Shown here: in pieces, positions 11,899-24,264 of the stretch
Numbering within the stretch: position 1 is the first letter of the stretch
How the letters are laid out: each line of letters starts with the position of its first letter
Assembly: GCA_029844215.1 (NCBI GenBank)
Contig: CM056728.1
Coordinates: 2,108,001-2,172,000, forward strand
Reading direction: 5' to 3'
DNA length: 64,000 nucleotides
Source of the DNA: Przewalskia tangutica
Taxonomy: Eukaryota > Streptophyta > Magnoliopsida > Solanales > Solanaceae
The notes under the pieces: model-generated
What the model was told of the DNA's origin: nothing
Databases searched by the model: none
The model's input: only the letters and a program-made list of their open reading frames with translations
Made by a program: the position numbers and the translations under genes

Positions 11899-13189
11899 GG
11901 GTGACAAAATTAGTCCAAACTCAAATGACCCGTTCAACCCGCTCAAGGTTTCATGTGTTTGGACAATAGCGATTTTGATGATGTGTTGGTTTGGGCTAGC
12001 CCAAGTTGACCCATCATAAATCAACAACTCAAATGATGACGCCCAAACTTGACCCACAAAAATGCTCAATTTTAACTATTAGAGCTCCACTCTAGATTAA
12101 GATTTTTATTTATAAATAATTACTTAAAAATTCCTTTATTATTTAGGAACAATAAAAATACACCAACGCACCACAACCACATTTTTCATCCACTCTACCC
12201 CCTCCCCTACACGATCCCCACCAGCACTAAACTACCCTCACATCTACGCCACTGCCTTGCCTCTCCACCCCTACCACCCACCACTACCCACCCTATTCTC
12301 AAATTTCTATTATATATTTTTAAACTTTAATAAACAATTTATAAAAAAATATGATTTTTCTTACCTCCATACACCTACCCCCTCCTTTTACCTCATTGCC
12401 TATCCCATCCTCAAATTTCTATTTCATTTTTTTTTTACTTTTATAAAAAATATGAAATTTTGTCTGACCTACCCTACCGCCCTAATCCCACCTACCCCCT
12501 CCACCCCACCACATCCTCAAATTTCTATTTCATATTTTTTGTTACTTTTATAAAAAAAATATTAAAAATATGAAAAAAATTCTTAGCTCCCCCCATCCCC
12601 AAATTTCTATTTCATATTTTTTTTTTATAAAAAATATAATTTTTTTTACCTCCCCGGTTCCCCTATCGCCCTAACCCCACCTATCCCCCTCCACCCCCAC
12701 ACCATCCTCAAATTTCTATTTCATATTTTTTGTTACTTTTATAAAAAAATATGATATTTTTCTTACCCACGGCACTACCTCGTTCTCAAATTTCTATTTT
12801 ATATTTTTTACTTTTATAAACAATTTATAATTTTTTTTTCTTCCCCCCCCTGCGCCCCTACCCAGACCTACCCCCTCCACCTCATTGCCCTACCCCATCC
12901 TCAAATTTTTATTTCATATTTTTTTTGATTTTATAAAAAATGAAAAAAAAAAATATTTTTCTTATTTTAAAAATAAAGATATGGAAAAATAAAATATCAT
13001 ATAAAATAAAATAACATCATAGAAGGTATATTTGAAATTTGTTAAAGTAATGAGTCAAGTTGGGCAAGTTGAACCCGTTCATCTTAGCCCATGTAAGTTT
13101 TGGACGGGTTGGACATTAACCCATCTATTGATTCAGCCCATCTTGACCCGCCCAACTTCAGCCCAAACGACTCATCTGACACCCCTAGT
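11899..13189. mobile_element. Large non-autonomous hAT-like element with C-rich core, copy 1
   Basis: The 8-bp sequence TACAATTA flanks it exactly (11891-11898 and 13190-13197), the duplication length made by hAT transposases. Termini are roughly inverted: GGGTGACA at the left, TGACACCCCT at the right. Both ends carry repeated CAAGTTGACCCA/GGGTTGGAC-type words. The core (about 12170-12960) alternates pyrimidine-rich CCACCCC blocks with AATTTCTATTTCATATTTTT and TTTTATAAAAAA blocks, repeated about six times. The ORF at 12257-12553 is this repeat translated. A second copy is at 46905-48070. Confidence 0.65.
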
Positions 13190-13197
13190 TACAATTA

Positions 13198-13400
13198 CCA
13201 TAAAATTGATTGTTCATGAGTGTCCCACAGAAGAACAATCACTGTGAGAGAGGATTGATATATTGATCATGAGAGTGTAGCAGAAGCAACTAGAAATTTG
13301 CTAATCACAATTAAGTACATCATGATTTGCAATTTAGCATATTATTCATTAGTCACATTACATAGTCATGACCCCTACATGAACACCAACTTCACATTAT
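13198..13400. other. Short spacer
   Basis: Nothing recognised between the hAT-like element and the copia LTR. Confidence 0.4.
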
Positions 13401-14075
13401 TGTTAATGTCAATCTAGACCTTTCAATGAATAACCACAATAATATAATAGTACTTCAATATCAATTGAAATCAACAACAATAAAATATCAAGTATATAAA
13501 CTCATACTAACTTGGTGTAGATAGAGGTCTGCTTGATGCAGTGTCCTAAGACAAAAGTTCGTCTCCACTTGTGTTGTAGTTCTACGGACGTCTGCCTTGA
13601 AGATACAACTATCTGAGTGAAATTTCTCGCACAAGAACTTCACTCCTGGCGAATTTACTGTACGTGTTCTTCAGAAAATCGTCTTTGGAAGAAGAAGATA
13701 ATAGAGCCACAATATTAGATCATTAGATGAATTTAATGATTGATTGTGATGTTATGAGTATTGTGTTTTTTCTAACAAGTGATCCACATGCTTTTATAGT
13801 ATGAATTTTCGTCCATGACAGCTTTCCACTCCAAAGGTTGTGACACATGGGAAGAGACACAACTTTTGATTCAAACTGGATTTTTCTGTTGGATTAGCGC
13901 CTCGACTCTGCCCCAGAGCGCCGTGGCGCTATAAAATTTGCAGAGCTCTCTGAAGTTCTGGCGTCGTGACTCTGTCGACAAGATTTTTCCACTGTTCAGG
14001 CGCCGCGGCCCTGCGCCTAAAATCACAACGCTTATTTTGATCACTTTATCTCTTCTTCTTTTACAAGTTCCAACA
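13401..14075 (-). mobile_element. 3' LTR of the minus-strand copia
   Basis: On the minus strand it starts TGTTGGAACTTG and ends CATTAACA. A minus-strand TATA-like CTATAAAAGC lies near 13796, with a CpG-rich block containing CGCGGCGCC upstream of it (about 13886-14014). The GGGGTATTG just outside the LTR on the minus strand is the likely polypurine tract. Confidence 0.85.
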
Positions 14076-14677
14076 ATACCCCACATTTTCTATTCACACA
14101 TCTCACAATACCCCACATGTGGATAGAAAATAAGATACTTAGGAACTGATCGTCATTTCTGTCAAATGCGATATGACATGCCTCGGAAACTGTGTCTTTT
14201 GGACTTGAACCGTTCGTAGTGAATACCTATCGGATCTACTTGTGAAGTAGTGGACGAAGTGCCTTGAACTATTCATGTTTTGTAGTAAATCGAGACAACA
14301 AGTATCACACATATCATATCAACATATTTCAATTCTTACGGTTGTGTTCTTTTCGGTCATGAACAACTCCTTCTTCATGAGAATTTCTAGAGAACGTAGT
14401 TATCTCGGTTCTCCCAGATGTGACCCCACATCAATATCATATCGGTAATATCAAACAAGAATAGTCTGTACTATCCCACTATAGAGACTTTTGAGTATTA
14501 TTAAGAATAACATATATACATCCCTTAAAACATCAACGGATTAACACATTTTGGACACCATATGAATGAGCATATGTGTGTTTTATGCTCGTTGAGTCTA
14601 ACCCAGCTAGTTTTCCTATTGAACCTAAACCATGAGATCTCCAATTATGATAGGTTAGGTTTCCACCAGTTAACGAC
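14076..14677 (-). mobile_element. 3' untranslated internal region of the minus-strand copia
   Basis: About 600 bases between the end of RNase H and the 3' LTR, with no ORF of note. The small ORF at 14562-14783 is antisense to pol. Confidence 0.6.
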
Positions 14678-15361
14678 TCATTGTATTGGATTTAAGCTCA
14701 TTTTCCTCGTTGTAAATACGACTTGCTCTCTTGTAAGGTCTTTTGTCAAAGGATCCGCTATATTGTCCTTTGACTTTACATAATCAATGGATATAATCTC
14801 ATTCTTTAGCAAGCTTCGTATTGTATTGTGACGTCGCCTTATATGTCTTGACTTGCCATTGTATATTTGATTATTTGCCCTCGTCAGGGTAGCCATATTA
14901 TCACAATGTATGCAAATGACCGTCACAAGCTTTGTTCACAACGGAATACCTTCTAGGAAGTTTCTTAGCCATTGCGCCTCTTCGGCAGCTTTGTCTAAGG
15001 CTAAAAACTCTGCTTCCATAGTTGATCTCGTATTTACCGTTTGCTTTGATGATTTCCAGGATACCGACGCTCCACCAAGTGTAAAGACATACCTATTTGT
15101 GGACTTACTTTCTGAATGGTTGGAAATTCAATTAGCATCACAATATCCTTCTAATACGGGAGGATATTTTGTATAATGCAGCCCATAGTTCATTGTATGC
15201 TTTAGATATCGTAGTGCTCTTATTAGCGCTACCCAATGATCATTTGCATGATTGTGTGAGTATCGACTAAGTCGACTTACTGTATATGCCAAATCCGGTC
15301 TCGTACAATTCATTATGTACATCAAGCTTCCAAGAACTTGCGTATACTCCAATTGAGACAC
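14678..15361 (-). pseudogene. Copia RNase H region, broken
   Basis: 15361-15128 reads SQLEYTQVLGSLMYIMNCTRPDLAY, the conserved RT/RNase H connection, ending at CDAN. The expected tail follows in 14926-14678: HCDNMATLTRA, SRHIRRRHNTIR and VKSKDNIADPLTK. RNase H removes the RNA strand after reverse transcription. The pieces lie in different frames, so there is no active enzyme. Confidence 0.85.
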
Positions 15362-16543
15362 ACTATCACCTCCATTCTTCTTAAGGTGACTAGCGGGATC
15401 AAAGGGGTAACAACCGGTCTATCATCATAGTGTCCAAATTTTCTAAGGACCTTCTCAACATAATGGGATTGAGTTAGTATATAACCCTCAGAATTTCTTT
15501 GAATTCTAATACCAAGAATGACATCCGTTATTTCCATATCTTTCATATCGAAAACGGCATGCAACATCTTCTTGGTTTGATTAATTACATCTTTATTTAT
15601 TCCCATAATCAGCATATCATCCACATAAAATCATATAATGACATGTGCTATTACATTCCTTAATGTAGACAAATTTGTCACATTCATTTATTTGAAAACC
15701 ATTTGAGAATAATGTATTATCAAACTTTTTATGTCACTGTTTTGGAGTCTGTTTAAGTCCATATAAAGACTTAATTAATTTACAGACTTTCTTCTTTTGA
15801 CCTTTAACAAAAAACCCTTCGGGTTGTTCCGTGTAAATTTCTTCATCTAGTTCACCATTCAAGAATGCAGTTTTCACATCCATTTGGTGTATTTCCAAAT
15901 TGTGAATCGCTGCTATAGCCATTAACGTCCTTATAGACGTAATTCTAGATATTGGTGAGTAGGTATCAAAGAAATCTACACCTTCATTTTGTCTAAACCC
16001 CTTGGATACTATATGTGCTTTATATTTTTCTATAGTACCATCAGACATTAGTTTTCGTTTGAAAATCCATTTATGTCCTATTGGTTTTTGTCCCAGAGGG
16101 AGATCAACCAATTTCCATGTATTATTTTGTACGATGGACTCTACCTCACTTTGGATAGCCTCCTTCCAATAAGGTACTTCATATGATTCCATAGCAGCCA
16201 TATATGTTTGAGGTTCTCCTTCAACGGAAAAGGTTATGAAGTCTGGTTCAAAATCTTTGACGACTTTTTCACGTTTACTTCTCCTTGGTTCAGAATTTTC
16301 TTCTTGAACCGATGAAGTAAGATTATCATCATTTTGGTTTGACTCATTTTGAGGCGGTATCCTCTTCTTATTATTAGGAACACTTTTATCCTTGTCTTTG
16401 TAAGGAAAAATCTCCTCAAAAAAATCTGCTTCCGCAGATTTCATAAGTGTATTTTTGTGAATACCTTCAACATCGGAATGATACACCAAAAACTTATATG
16501 ATGCACTATTATTGGCATGACCAATATATATGCAATCCACCAT
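15322..16543 (-). pseudogene. Copia reverse transcriptase and integrase C-terminus, broken
   Basis: 16543-15734 is the longest open piece (269 codons). It has the integrase-RT linker, then WKEAIQSEVESI, the KWIFKRKL block, HQMDVKTAFLNGEL and SLYGLKQTPKQ before a stop. The catalytic YVDD region is degraded; 15624-15322 restarts at MDDMLIMG and runs through DMKDMEITDVILGIRI. The enzyme would copy element RNA into DNA inside cytoplasmic particles, but this copy is split by at least one stop and one frameshift. Confidence 0.9.
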
Positions 16544-16600
16544 TTTTTGTCCAAGTTTAGTTCTCTTTGGTAAGAGAACTTGAACTTTCGCTAGACAACC

Positions 16601-17274
16601 TCACACTTTCATCCTTTTGAAAGTAGGCAATCTTCCTTTCCACAATTCATAAGGAGATTGATCATTTTTCTTTTGAGGAATTTTGTTCAATATCATATTT
16701 GCAGTCATTACCGCCTCGCCCCATAGACTGAGGGGTGCCCCCGAACTAATCAACATAGAATTTATTATATTTTTCAATGTTCTATTCTTACGTTCGCCAA
16801 CTCTATTTTGTTTTGGAGTGTATGACGCAGTGGTTTGATGAACTATACCATGAGTAGAACAAAATTCTTTGAACTCATTGGGTTGATATTCACCACCACT
16901 ATCTGACCTTAGAATCTTAATTATTTTGTCAAGTTGGTTTTCCACTTCTGCTTTGTATGTTTTAAACATGTTCAAAGTCTCATCTTTGATATGTATTAAA
17001 TATACATAGCAAAATTTACTGCAATCATCTATAAAAGATATGTAATAATTCTTTCCTCCACGCGAGAGGTTGCTTGGTAATCATATAAATCACTATGAAT
17101 TAAACCAAGTACTTCATTTGATTTCACAACAGATTTATGAGTAGGACTTACATATTTTGATTCTATGCAAACCCCACATTTAGTCATTTTGTTCATAGAA
17201 CACTTTGGCAACATGCATATCTTTACCATTCTTTGTAAGGAACGATAATAACATGACATAATCGAGAATGCCAT
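16601..17274 (-). pseudogene. Copia integrase core, broken
   Basis: 17274-17029 carries the HHCC-side remnant (KCGVCIESKYV, HSDLYDYQ). 16975-16601 carries the core: ILRSDSGGEYQPNEF with the second catalytic Asp, then TPKQNRVGERKNRTL with the Glu. This enzyme inserts element DNA into the chromosome. Frames are interrupted around 16976-17028 and again near 16600. Confidence 0.88.
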
Positions 17275-18678
17275 AAAGAATGAGAATCAACCATATACAT
17301 AGAAGCAGTGCTAGTGCCTACATTTTCATTAATAATGGCAACAACCTGAGTAGGTACAATACTTAGTTTGAAGAGCCCCTCACTGAGGTAACCCTTTCCT
17401 ACATACACTCCACCTTTGGTGAGTATAAATTTGTCAAATTCTATTACAATTTTGAAGCCTTTGTTGCTAAGAACAGGCCCAGAAATCAGATTCTTACAAA
17501 TTCCAGGCACATGCAACACATTTGTGAGCACTAGATCATTCCCGGAAGTGAGCCTCAAAGTCACCTTCCCTTTCCCTTCTACCTTCACAGCAGCGGCATT
17601 TCCCACGAACAGTGGTTCTCCATCCTTAATGGCTTGGTAAGATGAAAACATGTCGCCTGCGAACATACATGTCTTGTAGCACCGTGTCCGTCCACCAATC
17701 GGTTGAATTTGTAACGATTTTCTTGGCAGCCATGACCCGATAAATTGGTTCTTAGTTTCAGCCCGGTTGGTTTGGTTGACATTACTCGAACCTCCAATAA
17801 CACCACCTTGACTCTTGTGAAGGAGGCAATCTTTTTCCATGTGCCCAGGTTTTGCACACACCCAACATAATCCTGGTTGTGGTTTCTTGAATGCATTGGT
17901 CCTTTGTGGGGCTAGTGCATTCCTCCCGGTTGCAAAAGATGACTTGGCACCAGCAAATTTGCCCTTGCCTTTCTGAAACTTGGCCTTGGAAGCATTGCCT
18001 TCTACCATGTTGGCATTAGGCTCCAATGAAACAGCATCAGCCATTTCATTTTTCCAGTTGTCCTCTTCAACATGAATTTTCAGAACCAGTTGCTCAAAAC
18101 TCATCTCCTCGGTTAGATGCTTCAAATAAACCTTAAATCTCTTCCAAGAATGAGGTAATTTTTCAATAATAACACCAATAAGGAAATATTGGTTAAGGCC
18201 CATGCCTTCAACCTCTAGTTCATGAATAATGACTTGGAGTTCTTCCACTTGCTTGACAACTGTCTTTGCATCGCTCATCTTGAAGTTGAGAAACTTTCCG
18301 ATGATGAACTTCTTAGAACAAGCAACTTCAGTTTTGTACTTGTTCTCCAATGACTTCCATAACTCCCTTGCTGACCCGAAAGTGGAGTATATATCATAGA
18401 GAGTATCATCCAAGGCAATGAGAATGTAGTTCTTGCAAAGAAACTCTTGGCTCCACCAAGTCTCAATAGCCTTCAGCCTTTCGGCTCTCTCCGCATCAGT
18501 GGGAGAATTCTCCTTCTCGCTTCGCAATGCGTTGGAGCCTCGGCCGATCGATCGTTTGTCACATGAAGAGTGGTCAAATAGAACAACATCTTTTGTTGCC
18601 AGTGTTTGAAATCAGAACCCTTGAATTTCTCGAGTTTCTCCACATGGTTTTCACCATTGATGATCCAGATTGATCCAT
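17275..18678 (-). pseudogene. Copia gag and protease, broken
   Basis: The ATG candidate at 18678 starts MDQSGSSMVK, but the frame must shift within a few codons to reach KFKGSDFKHWQQKMLFYL. The long piece 18527-17223 (434 codons) continues gag through LWKSLENKYKTE and a CCHC zinc knuckle, CWVCAKPGHMEKDC. The protease active site survives only in another frame as VDGHGATRHVC near 17690, altered from the usual DSGA(T/S)xH. The pre-integrase motif SLWHSRLCHV lies near 17270. Confidence 0.88.
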
Positions 18679-18765
18679 AATTGCAAATCAGGATATAGTA
18701 TTCTCTGAAAATTTTGCAAACTCAACAAATCAGAAAATAAATTTTCTGAGAATTTTGTCTTATAT
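18679..18765 (-). mobile_element. Leader between 5' LTR and gag of the minus-strand copia
   Basis: 87 AT-rich bases. The TGGTATCAGAGC-like primer site expected for a copia is not seen. Confidence 0.5.
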
Positions 18766-19101
18766 TGTTAACGCCAATCTAGACCTTTCAATGAATAACC
18801 ACAATAATATAATAGTACTTCAATATCAATTGAAATCAACAACAATAAAACAGCAAGTATATAAATTCATACTAACTTGGTGTAGATAGAGGTCTGCTTG
18901 ATGCAGTGTCCTAAGACAAAAATTCCTCCCCACTTGTGTTGTAGTTCTACGGACGGTTGCCTTGAGAATACAACTATCTGAGTGAAAGTTCTCGCACAAG
19001 AACTTCACTCCTGACAAATTTACTGTATGTGTTCTTCAGAAAATCGTCTTTGGAAGAAGAATATAATAGAGCCACAATCTTAGATCATTAGATGAATTTA
19101 A
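18766..19101 (-). mobile_element. 5' LTR of the minus-strand copia, truncated
   Basis: It matches 13401-13740 closely for 336 bases, then stops at GATGAATTTAAT, where unrelated integrase coding sequence of another element begins. The missing part includes the LTR promoter end. Confidence 0.85.
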
Positions 19102-19166
19102 TCAAGCTAAGGGAGACTTTCTTTATTTAATCACTTTTACCGACGATTTCTCAAGGTTTGGGCATG
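19102..19166 (+). pseudogene. Copia integrase fragment
   Basis: One plus-strand frame reads QAKGDFLYLITFTDDFSRFG, the start of a copia integrase core with its first catalytic region. It is cut on the left by the minus-strand copia LTR and on the right by an LTR insertion. It may belong with the pol relic that resumes near 20223. Confidence 0.75.
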
Positions 19167-20222
19167 TGTTAGCGATATTTCGAATGCTCACTCAAGTGTA
19201 CATATCGTTCACAAGTAATATAGTCTGGTAAGACCGAATATCGTCCTCAGAGACTCGTTTCTAATTACCGAACATCTATTCTAGGTTATCTATTTGGCAA
19301 ACGATAATTGAATTGGGTTTTATCTAACTACTAGAATAATTGCGAGAAGTAAACAAATTTATTTGGGTTTTATCAGTTATGAAGGAATTAGGACTTCCAA
19401 TATCATCGACTATCCACTCTCTTCAATCCTTAATGCAACTAGAATGACTTTTTTTTCTACGTTAAGATAGCGGTTAATTAGACTGTCTTATATTCCGATT
19501 AGAATATATAATCGCTCAACCCGATCTTGAACCATATATTTCTATGATAGGATTTACTACATAGGAGGATTAAAACGATGAACCTATAATGCTACACAAG
19601 TATCAGAGTACTTTTGTCCACGAATTTAACCTATGTCTATTCAACTACAACATATCCAAATATCTCCTCTCGATTCTTGATTCGAAATCATATAGATTAT
19701 GATAATTAGTGATCAATTAACTATCAAGCATTCATACCAATTATTGAATAAATCTTAAACAAGTGAAGAAGAAATCAAACTATTATTAATTCATGAATAA
19801 GAGTTTCTAGTGATTCAAAAGAAAAGCCCTAATAAAAAGATTAGCTCATAGTCATAGACATGCTAAGAACTAATTTAATATTCATACATGAACTGAATTA
19901 AAAACAAAGAAAATGAAAGAAAATAACTGAACAGGTCTCCAATCTTCTGCCTTGATTCCTATCTGAACGGTGTTGTGTGGTGTAGAATAGGATTTTAAAA
20001 TATGTACAAGATGTCTCCTTTAGGTCAGCCTCTTTCTCTTTTATAGAAAACTCTAGGGCTTAAGTATGCTGCAAATTTCTTGCCCTATGGACCCTTTTGC
20101 CTTTGGCCAAATTAACCGGGCCCAAATTTCAGCGTCGGCGTGTGACTGGCAGCCATAATTCTGTGGCCTCTTAGTGCTATTCGCGGCCTTACTGTTCGCT
20201 TGGAATGAGAATTTGGCTCCTT
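19167..20222 (-). mobile_element. Diverged gypsy LTR, minus orientation, inserted in a copia relic
   Basis: The minus strand resembles the 678-2044 family, with blocks like GATTGGAGACC near 19940, CTATAAAAGAG near 20040, and the GAGGACGATATTCGGTCTTA and ACTATATTACTTG block near the end. It lies between two pieces of copia coding sequence. The exact ends are unclear and no 5-bp duplication is convincing; about 150 codons of the copia around the insertion are missing. Confidence 0.65.
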
Positions 20223-22509
20223 TTTATCAACGGAGATGTTAGTTTCAGGAAAAATGAATTCCCATTTAAATGGTAATCCACTTCTGAACCTCTATTCAAG
20301 CATATTGAGCATGCCATTGATTCCAATAGTAATAATGATATTACCTCTATTATTAACAGTGATGATCATATGCATAACAACCCCGCTCTCGCTTATGATC
20401 TCCCCGAAGAAGATATGGATTTAGGAGTCGCCACCCTAGCTCTTGAAGCCCATTTTCTTCTAAAAGAATGGGAAGCGAGAGGCGGTCGGGTGAGATCCAA
20501 CTTTTGATTCACTTGTGGGATCCGGGCGGTCCGGGGGAGACCACCGCATCTCCTCTCTTCTCGAGAATCCATACATCCCTTGCACCGACCATCCAATGGA
20601 CCATGGACTAAACGGCCACTGCCTTAAAGGACTATGTCTAGGGGACCGATTGTGCCTATTAACAGTTCTAGTGAGACTCTACATTTAGATATATACACAT
20701 CAAGATGTTTTTACAGATTCTTCTACATAAGAAGAAAACTCAGACTCATAGTAGTACAAGTACCAGAAGTACAACCATCAACTATTTTTACACCAGTTCA
20801 ACAAGTACAATAAGAATTTCAAACAAAAATAAGAAACCTCCTATATGGATGAAATACTTCATTTCTATGAGTCTACATGATTAGAATAACTCCTATAAAA
20901 TTTCTAAATATATGTCCTATGATAATGTATCTACTGAGTATCAAGCTTACTTATCTAATCTATCTATTGATACATAATCTAGGAACTATTCAGAAGCTAT
21001 GGAAAATTCAAGGTGAATATAAGCAATGCAAGCAGAGATTGATGCACAGCAACAAAACCACACTTGGGAAATAATTGATATAGTAGCAGAAAAACAATTT
21101 ATAAGCTGTAAATAGATCTACAAAATTAAGTATAAAGTTTCTGGAGAGGTGGAAAAGTTCAAAGCAAGACTTGTGGCAAAGAAATAAAGTTAACAAAAAG
21201 ATATTGACTATTAGAAAACCTTTTCTCCTATAGTCAAGATGGTAATTGTGCTCAGTATTGCTGCTGCAAGCCATTGGCACATCCACCAAATGGATGTATA
21301 TAATGGTTTCCGTTAAGGAGATTTGATTGATGAGATATACATGAAACTACCTAAGAGATTTATGAGCCAGAGTGAGTCTCAACCAACATGTAGACTTATC
21401 AAATCACTTTATGGATTAAAACAAACACCAAAGCAATGAAATGACCAGTTAACAGAAGCATTGATCAACCTACAATTAAACAAAGTCAACATGATCACTC
21501 TTTGTTTGTGAGGAAAACTAATTAAGGTACTGTGATTATCTTAGTATATATTGATGATATGCTAGTGACTGGAGATACTCTAGATCTTATTGAGGAAGCT
21601 AAACAATCACTACAACAAGTGTTTAAGATGAAAAATCTAGGTGATCTAAAGTACTTTCTTGGATTGGAGTTTGCAAGATCAGACCAAGGTATTATAATGC
21701 ATCACATAAAGAACTCTTTCAAATTGATTCCTGAGCTTGGCCTTCAGTAACAAAACCAGCTTAAACTGACAATAAGAGAGTTTGATGAGCATACAGACGC
21801 TAACAAAAAGAGATCAACTACTGAAAGACATTGGACCCTACCAAAGATTGATTGGAAAATTATTGTACCTAACCTTTACTAGACCTGAAATAGCATTTGA
21901 TGTACAAACACTAAGTCAGTATCTTCAGCAACCAAAAACGACACATACAGAAGCAGCCTTGAGGATTGTTAGATATGTGAAGATCTACCAGGTCAAGGTG
22001 TGTTAATTTCAAGTAAATACATTCAAACTATCACAATATTTTGTGATATTGACTGGACATCATGTATTCACTCTAGAAGGTTTGTATCTAGATATCTAAT
22101 CAAACTAGGAGAGTCAATAATCTCTTGAAAATCAAATAAACAAGTAGTTATTTAAAAAAAGTTCTACATAAGCAGAATACATGAGCATGATAATCACATT
22201 GTCTGAGCTTATTTGGATACTTGATGTACTACAAGAATTGGACATCAAGATCAAGCTGCATGTTAGCATCTTTAGTGACAACAAATCAGCTATCCAAATA
22301 GCCCTAAACCCTGTCTATCATAGAGGACTAAACATATAGAGATAGATTGTCATTTTATCAAGGAGAAAATACAATAAGTAAGGTGAAGCCTCAGTAACCA
22401 ATAACCAGCCTGCATATATCCTAACAAAAGACTTGTCAAAAATACAGCATCACTATCTTAACTCCAAGTTAGGGGTGCTTAATATCTTCACAGCCCCTAA
22501 CTTGAGGGG
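20223..22509 (+). pseudogene. Decayed copia pol (linker, RT, RNase H)
   Basis: Coding resumes as FINGDVSFRKNEFPF (20223-20270), the linker downstream of integrase. After an unrelated insert the RT follows: AEIDA, KIKYKVSGEVEKFKARLVAKK (about 21118-21184), HQMDVYNGF, SLYGLKQTPKQ, then 21532-21750 with YIDDMLVTGD and LGDLKYFLGLEFARS. The RNase H part includes YQRLIGKLLYLT, AEYMSM and SDNKSAIQIALNP (to about 22330). There are many stops and frameshifts. It ends in a CTTGAGGGG polypurine run at 22501-22509. Confidence 0.85.
20415..20660. other. Unidentified GC-richer insert in the copia relic
   Basis: About 245 bases interrupt the copia linker. They contain GGAGTCGCCACC (a word also common in gypsy LTRs) and a GGGATCCGGGCGGTCCGGGGG run. 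No terminal repeat or target duplication was found. Confidence 0.4.
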
Positions 22510-22850
22510 TGTATTGGATAATAGTTGTATATGAGTATGATAAACAAATATATTTGTGAGTAAAAGAATATGTTAAGCACAATTAACAAAAATAACTGTC
22601 AGTGACATTCTTGTAATTACTATAGTTCACAGAATTAGTTAAGGTAGTTAGTTAGTTATCCTAATCAAGCTTAGTTAGTTGTTAATGACTTGAGTTAACT
22701 ATAATCCTAATATATATATATAAGGATCAGATTGTAACTATTCATTAATGTAATCACAAAGCTCTCTCTTCTTCTCTTCTTTCCCTCTCCTTTGTATCAT
22801 CATCTTCCTTCTTGCTTTTGCTTTAATAATCATCTAGGATGATTAATTCA
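22510..22850 (+). mobile_element. 3' LTR of the plus-strand copia relic
   Basis: It starts TGTATTGGATAATAG right after the polypurine run and contains a TATATATATATAAGGATCAG promoter-like element near 22713, followed by a pyrimidine-rich segment. The end at about 22850 (ATTCA) is estimated. No 5' partner LTR was found in the window. Confidence 0.6.
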
Positions 22851-22992
22851 GTTCAAAGCACAATATGGATATTTTTCTCTTTTCATTAGCAAATACAAAA
22901 TAGATTAAGAGATACTAGTACTAAAGTTGCTATCATATGGACCAATATCAAATATAAACCGTGATTTGCAAGTTATTAATTATATTCATTCA

Positions 22993-23512
22993 TTCATTTG
23001 GTAGGTCCACTATATATATTCCAAAGAAAATGAAATTTGAACTACACAAGAATATTAAGCTAATATTTTACAAACGAGGTGACATTCCATAGAGACAAGA
23101 AATTAAATAATACAAATATCTTCACTTTACACTTAATAATTAAAGGAGTTATAGCTAGTGAAAAATCATAGGTTATGGATTTTATTCTTTTTTGGATGTT
23201 TGCTTCCGTGCGGACAAAAAAGAAATTCATCAATGTTAATTCTATCATATCATTATGTATGTATTTGTGTTTTTTTTTTTTTTTTGTTGTGAAGGCCACG
23301 CATCCATTCTTTTGAGTGCGCATGGGTAAATCGGATGCGCAATAGTCGCAAACCACGTCGGTAGATTAACCACACTTGTAGTCGTATGTGTGATTTCAAA
23401 AAGGTTTATGCGAAGTCATGCTCTCTTCTTCACCAACATTTATCCTTGCGGGTGTATTTGTGTCTCTTTGATGTGAGTTTAATTTGTCTTTTTAGCTATA
23501 AATATCCCTTAA
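22993..23512. repeat. Local direct duplication, copy 1 (with SINE insert)
   Basis: From GGTAGGTCCACTATATATAT through ACTACACAAGAATATTAA, TTACACTTAATAAT and GATGTGAGTTTAATTTGTC, this matches 27465-27784 in the same order and strand once the SINE at 23271-23452 is removed. No terminal repeats were seen, so it is either a segmental duplication or two copies of an unnamed repeat. Confidence 0.8.
23271..23452 (-). mobile_element. tRNA-derived SINE on the minus strand, full-length
   Basis: Flanked by an 11-bp direct repeat TGTATTTGTGT (23260-23270 and 23453-23463). The minus strand starts CCCGCAAGGATA with an A-box-like TTGGTG region, carries the AAGTGTGGTTAATC and GACGTGGTTTGCG blocks, then TGCGCACTC, and ends in poly-A (poly-T at 23271-23285 on plus). 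It is the same family as 26692-26915 and the second half of 52293-52764. Its internal promoter B box is eroded. Confidence 0.9.
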
Positions 23513-24264
23513 AAGGAAAATTAAAGACCCACACAGAGATTTTTCACAAGAAAATGAATCATATAATATACTATTAATTAACCAATTGGTTTAATTTCCT
23601 TACTGCTGTCTGATTTCTTGTCTTCACATACTGAAAACTTTTTGTACATTGGGAAGTTTGTTCACCTACTTATAACTTCTCTTATGTATCGGAATGTATT
23701 AGGGTTTGTGCGTTCCGCAGAACCTCGTGCTTCGAGTTTAATCGACCCATATATATATATAAGCAAAGTTATTTTCTTAAAAAATATTTTCCACAAAAGA
23801 AAATCATTTTCCGGTATTTGGTTACTAGTAAATGATTTTGAAAAAACATACTTGATACTATCATACAAGAGGAAAAACTACTTCCTTCACTCGTGGACAT
23901 AAGTCATTTTCCTTACGACTATCTTAACTATTAACTTAATAATATCTAGATTCACTAATTTGTTAACCTTTAGTACTCATGCAAAAAATTCATCAAAACA
24001 CTCTCCAATTTATTAAAATTATTAGTATTAATTTTTAATATATATGTTTAAACAATATGTTCTAATCAGGAAACTTTAATTTGTGTATCCAATATGTGGA
24101 TGCATATAATAGGACAAGCGTCTCAAGGCTATGTTATAATAGATCTGAACACTTGCCCCAGATCGAATTTCAAATCATAATTGCTCTAGTAAATAACTAA
24201 AGAAAATAAATAGATAGGAGATAGAAAAATAGAAGAGAAACAAACTAATTATAGAAATATCTCT
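23513..24264. other. AT-rich spacer
   Basis: No gene seen. A GGAAAATGACTT-like stretch (about 23775-23920) with partly complementary ends resembles AT-rich MITEs, but terminal repeats are not clear. Confidence 0.4.

Larger units (their letters stand above)
13401..19101 (-). mobile_element. Ty1-copia element on the minus strand, right LTR truncated
   Basis: Read on the minus strand: truncated 5' LTR (19101-18766), leader, gag, protease, integrase, RT, RNase H (18678-14678), 3' non-coding region and 3' LTR (14075-13401). The two LTRs align over about 336 bases with about 18 differences by hand count, so the insertion is moderately old. The 5' LTR stops mid-sequence at 19101, where a different copia begins, so the target duplication cannot be tested. 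No initiator-tRNA-Met-type primer site is visible next to the 5' LTR. Confidence 0.85.
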
